This document shows positions 6,579 to 8,000 of a DNA stretch of 8,000 nt, in pieces. Position numbers and translations under genes: made by a program. The stretch is from assembly GCA_902476665.1 (NCBI GenBank), contig CABSEO010000076.1:1-8000 (forward strand). The letters run 5' to 3'. Below the pieces are notes generated by a model. The model had not been told where the DNA came from and searched no databases. It worked only from the letters and a program-made list of their open reading frames with translations. The DNA is from an uncultured Emergencia sp. (GTDB lineage: Bacteria; Bacillota; Clostridia; Peptostreptococcales; Anaerovoracaceae). The stretch's first letter is position 1; every line of letters starts with the position of its first letter.

Positions 6579-7490
6579 TTAGTTTTCTGACTGTGACATG
6601 TGCTGCTGAAAGTCTTCGTCGGATATGGTTCCGCCTTTTTGGGCTACAACCAGAGCTGAGGCAGCATTGGCCTTTGCAATGGCATCATAGAGGCTCATGC
6701 CTTTCTGCAGACAGGCGATGACGGCGCCCATATGGGCATCTCCTGCGCCGATGGTATCCACCACGGAGGAAGCTTTGACAGGAGGCACATGAATAAATTC
6801 TTCTCCATCATAGAAGAAGGCTCCGTTTTCTCCGTTGGTGACAATGACAGTGTTTTGGGTCATGGCGTAAAGTGCTTTTGATGCCTCTTCTATAGTATCT
6901 TTTTCTGTATATCTGCAGACTTCATCCTCGTTGAGATGAACTACCGGATGGAGGGCAAAGATTCGGTTCATCAAATTCGGATCGATCATTTTCAGGCGTG
7001 GTCCCGGTCCGAAAAAAAGAGGAATCTCAGGATGCGTTTCCAGAAAATCTATAATGGTTCCACCTGTTTTATCCTCAATTTCCAGCCCACAGATGTAAAT
7101 GCTGCCGATTTTTTCCGGCTTCAGCATATCGAACCATTCTTTATAGAAGAGGTACTCTGCGCCATGTTCTACAATGAAGGTACGTTCGCCACTTTCTTCT
7201 ACAAAGCAGTAGCAGCAGCCGTTGGGCTGATCAGGAGTGGGCATGGGTGAAGCAAGACCCTTGGCAGCCAGCTGATTTCTGACAAAATCCCCGTAGAGAC
7301 CTGTTCCGATTGGAGAAAACAGGGTATATGGAACCTGAAAATGACGAATCATATCAGATACATTGTAAGCGCAGCCACCCAGCGCCATGGTCTGTGATTT
7401 GATATGGACATCCTGTGCTGTAGTCGGCAGAAAGTCCAGATTTACGATGATGTCGGCAACCGTTGAGCCGATGACTAAGACTTTTTTCAT
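6579..7490 (-). CDS. PfkB-family carbohydrate or nucleoside kinase
   Basis: The 303-residue protein has the length and fold signature of the ribokinase/PfkB family, which phosphorylates sugars, nucleosides or related small molecules with ATP. It starts with VLVIGSTVADIIVNLDFLP (4-22), has the substrate-side glycine motif LGGCAYNVS (37-45), and carries the C-terminal signature VVDTIGAGDAHMGAV (243-257) with catalytic base Asp251 in the GAGDA anion hole. VTNGENGAFF (217-226) is the usual ATP-side strand. His253 replaces the Phe most often seen after GAGDA. The substrate cannot be assigned; ribokinase, fructokinase and nucleoside kinase are all possible. A GGAG lies 10 bases before the ATG on this strand. 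The gene follows the iron-sulfur protein gene by 32 bases and is probably co-transcribed with it. Confidence 0.88.
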   Translation of the reverse strand: MKKVLVIGSTVADIIVNLDFLPTTAQDVHIKSQTMALGGCAYNVSDMIRHFQVPYTLFSPIGTGLYGDFVRNQLAAKGLASPMPTPDQPNGCCYCFVEESGERTFIVEHGAEYLFYKEWFDMLKPEKIGSIYICGLEIEDKTGGTIIDFLETHPEIPLFFGPGPRLKMIDPNLMNRIFALHPVVHLNEDEVCRYTEKDTIEEASKALYAMTQNTVIVTNGENGAFFYDGEEFIHVPPVKASSVVDTIGAGDAHMGAVIACLQKGMSLYDAIAKANAASALVVAQKGGTISDEDFQQHMSQSEN

Positions 7491-7522
7491 ATTGCAATTA
7501 CTCCGTTTAAAAAAATAACTGC

Positions 7523-8000
7523 TTAGATTATATCACCCTCTGTGGAAATAGTCACTACCTGAGAAGGCAGGAATTTTCCGCTTTCGGAAATTGCTTTCTT
7601 TACCGCTGTTTCAAGACCGCCGCAGCATGGAACTTCCATTCTGATGACAGAAACACTGGCAATGTCATTCTGACGGAGAATTTCTGCCAGTTTTTCGCTG
7701 TAGTCAGCTGCATCCAGTTTGGGACAGCCGATGAGGGTTACTTTATCTTTCATGAACCTGCTGTGAAAAGCACCGTAGGCATAAGCAGTGCAGTCAGCGG
7801 CAATGAGAAGATTTGCCCTGTCAAAATATGGCGCTTTCAGCGGCGCCAGTCTGATCTGTACTGGCCAGTTCTGAAGACGGGAAGGCTGATCAGTTGCCTG
7901 GGTTTCCTCTGAATTTTGCGGACTGCTGGCGCCAGCGACTCTCAAATCTTTCATAGCAGAGCCCGGACAGCCTTCACCACTGCAGCTGCTTTTCATGTTT
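7523..8000 (-). CDS. C-terminal part of a 4Fe-4S iron-sulfur protein (cut by window edge)
   Basis: The frame is open to the window edge on this strand and ends at TAA (7523-7525). The visible 159 codons match, from memory of the family, the C-terminal half of anaerobe 4Fe-4S proteins whose N-terminal ferredoxin domain would lie to the right of base 8000. After a Cys-rich CSGEGCPG segment and a low-complexity linker (Ser/Gln/Thr rich) come QNWPVQIRLAPLKAPYF, NLLIAADCTAYAYGAFH, VTLIGCPKLD and RMEVPCCGGLE, ending in QVVTISTEGD. Counting from the Met at 7996, cysteines lie at 5, 10, 69, 91, 124 and 125 and could bind a cluster or metal. The Met at 7996 is probably internal. The biochemical role is not established to my knowledge; an electron-transfer or redox-sensing role is inferred. 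It precedes the kinase gene with a 32-base gap. Confidence 0.75.
   Translation of the reverse strand, partial: NMKSSCSGEGCPGSAMKDLRVAGASSPQNSEETQATDQPSRLQNWPVQIRLAPLKAPYFDRANLLIAADCTAYAYGAFHSRFMKDKVTLIGCPKLDAADYSEKLAEILRQNDIASVSVIRMEVPCCGGLETAVKKAISESGKFLPSQVVTISTEGDII

Noticed and set aside
7523..7996. Treating the Met at 7996 as the true start of the iron-sulfur protein
   Set aside because: The frame stays open to the window edge and the first visible residues match the middle of the family, so the N-terminal domain is most likely outside the window.

Overview
The window looks like a chromosomal segment of a low-to-mid GC, Gram-positive anaerobe of the Clostridia, most likely the Lachnospiraceae or a close relative. 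The evidence is purine-rich AGGAGG-type ribosome binding sites, a YhbY/TruA/dCMP deaminase/TagO-type housekeeping cluster, a secreted subtilisin ending in a BIG2 domain, and an anaerobe-type iron-sulfur protein. The taxon is inferred from gene style, not from a marker gene.

Layout. Positions 1-60 may hold the last codons of an upstream gene. Positions 61-393 have no convincing gene, but they contain a near-symmetric operator-like repeat over a possible promoter (about 75-104), a perfect 28-base palindrome with flanking T runs (194-221, probable terminator), and an extended -10 promoter (344-352). From 394 to 6508 six genes run on the + strand with gaps of 9-55 bases and no visible terminator between them: yhbY (ribosome assembly RNA-binding protein), truA (tRNA pseudouridine synthase), a dCMP deaminase, a tagO/wecA-type sugar-phosphate transferase, a MATE transporter, and a secreted S8 serine protease. 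A long two-part hairpin (6513-6568) then separates them from two - strand genes read toward it: a PfkB-family kinase (6579-7490) and, upstream of it on that strand, the C-terminal part of an iron-sulfur protein cut by the window edge (7523-8000).

How the genes fit together. The first three + genes serve translation and nucleotide supply. TagO starts undecaprenyl-linked surface polymer synthesis. The MATE exporter and the secreted protease act at or outside the membrane. They look like a co-transcribed mixed housekeeping set more than a single pathway, and the protease may also have its own weak promoter. The kinase and iron-sulfur protein form a second short - strand unit whose joint role is not clear.

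This is mostly an ordinary core-genome region. I found no mobile element, CRISPR array, tRNA, rRNA or clearly new multi-gene system. The points most worth a second look are the regulatory structure in 61-393, the extra Cys-rich loop in TruA, the protease architecture, and the conserved but poorly characterised iron-sulfur protein beside the kinase.
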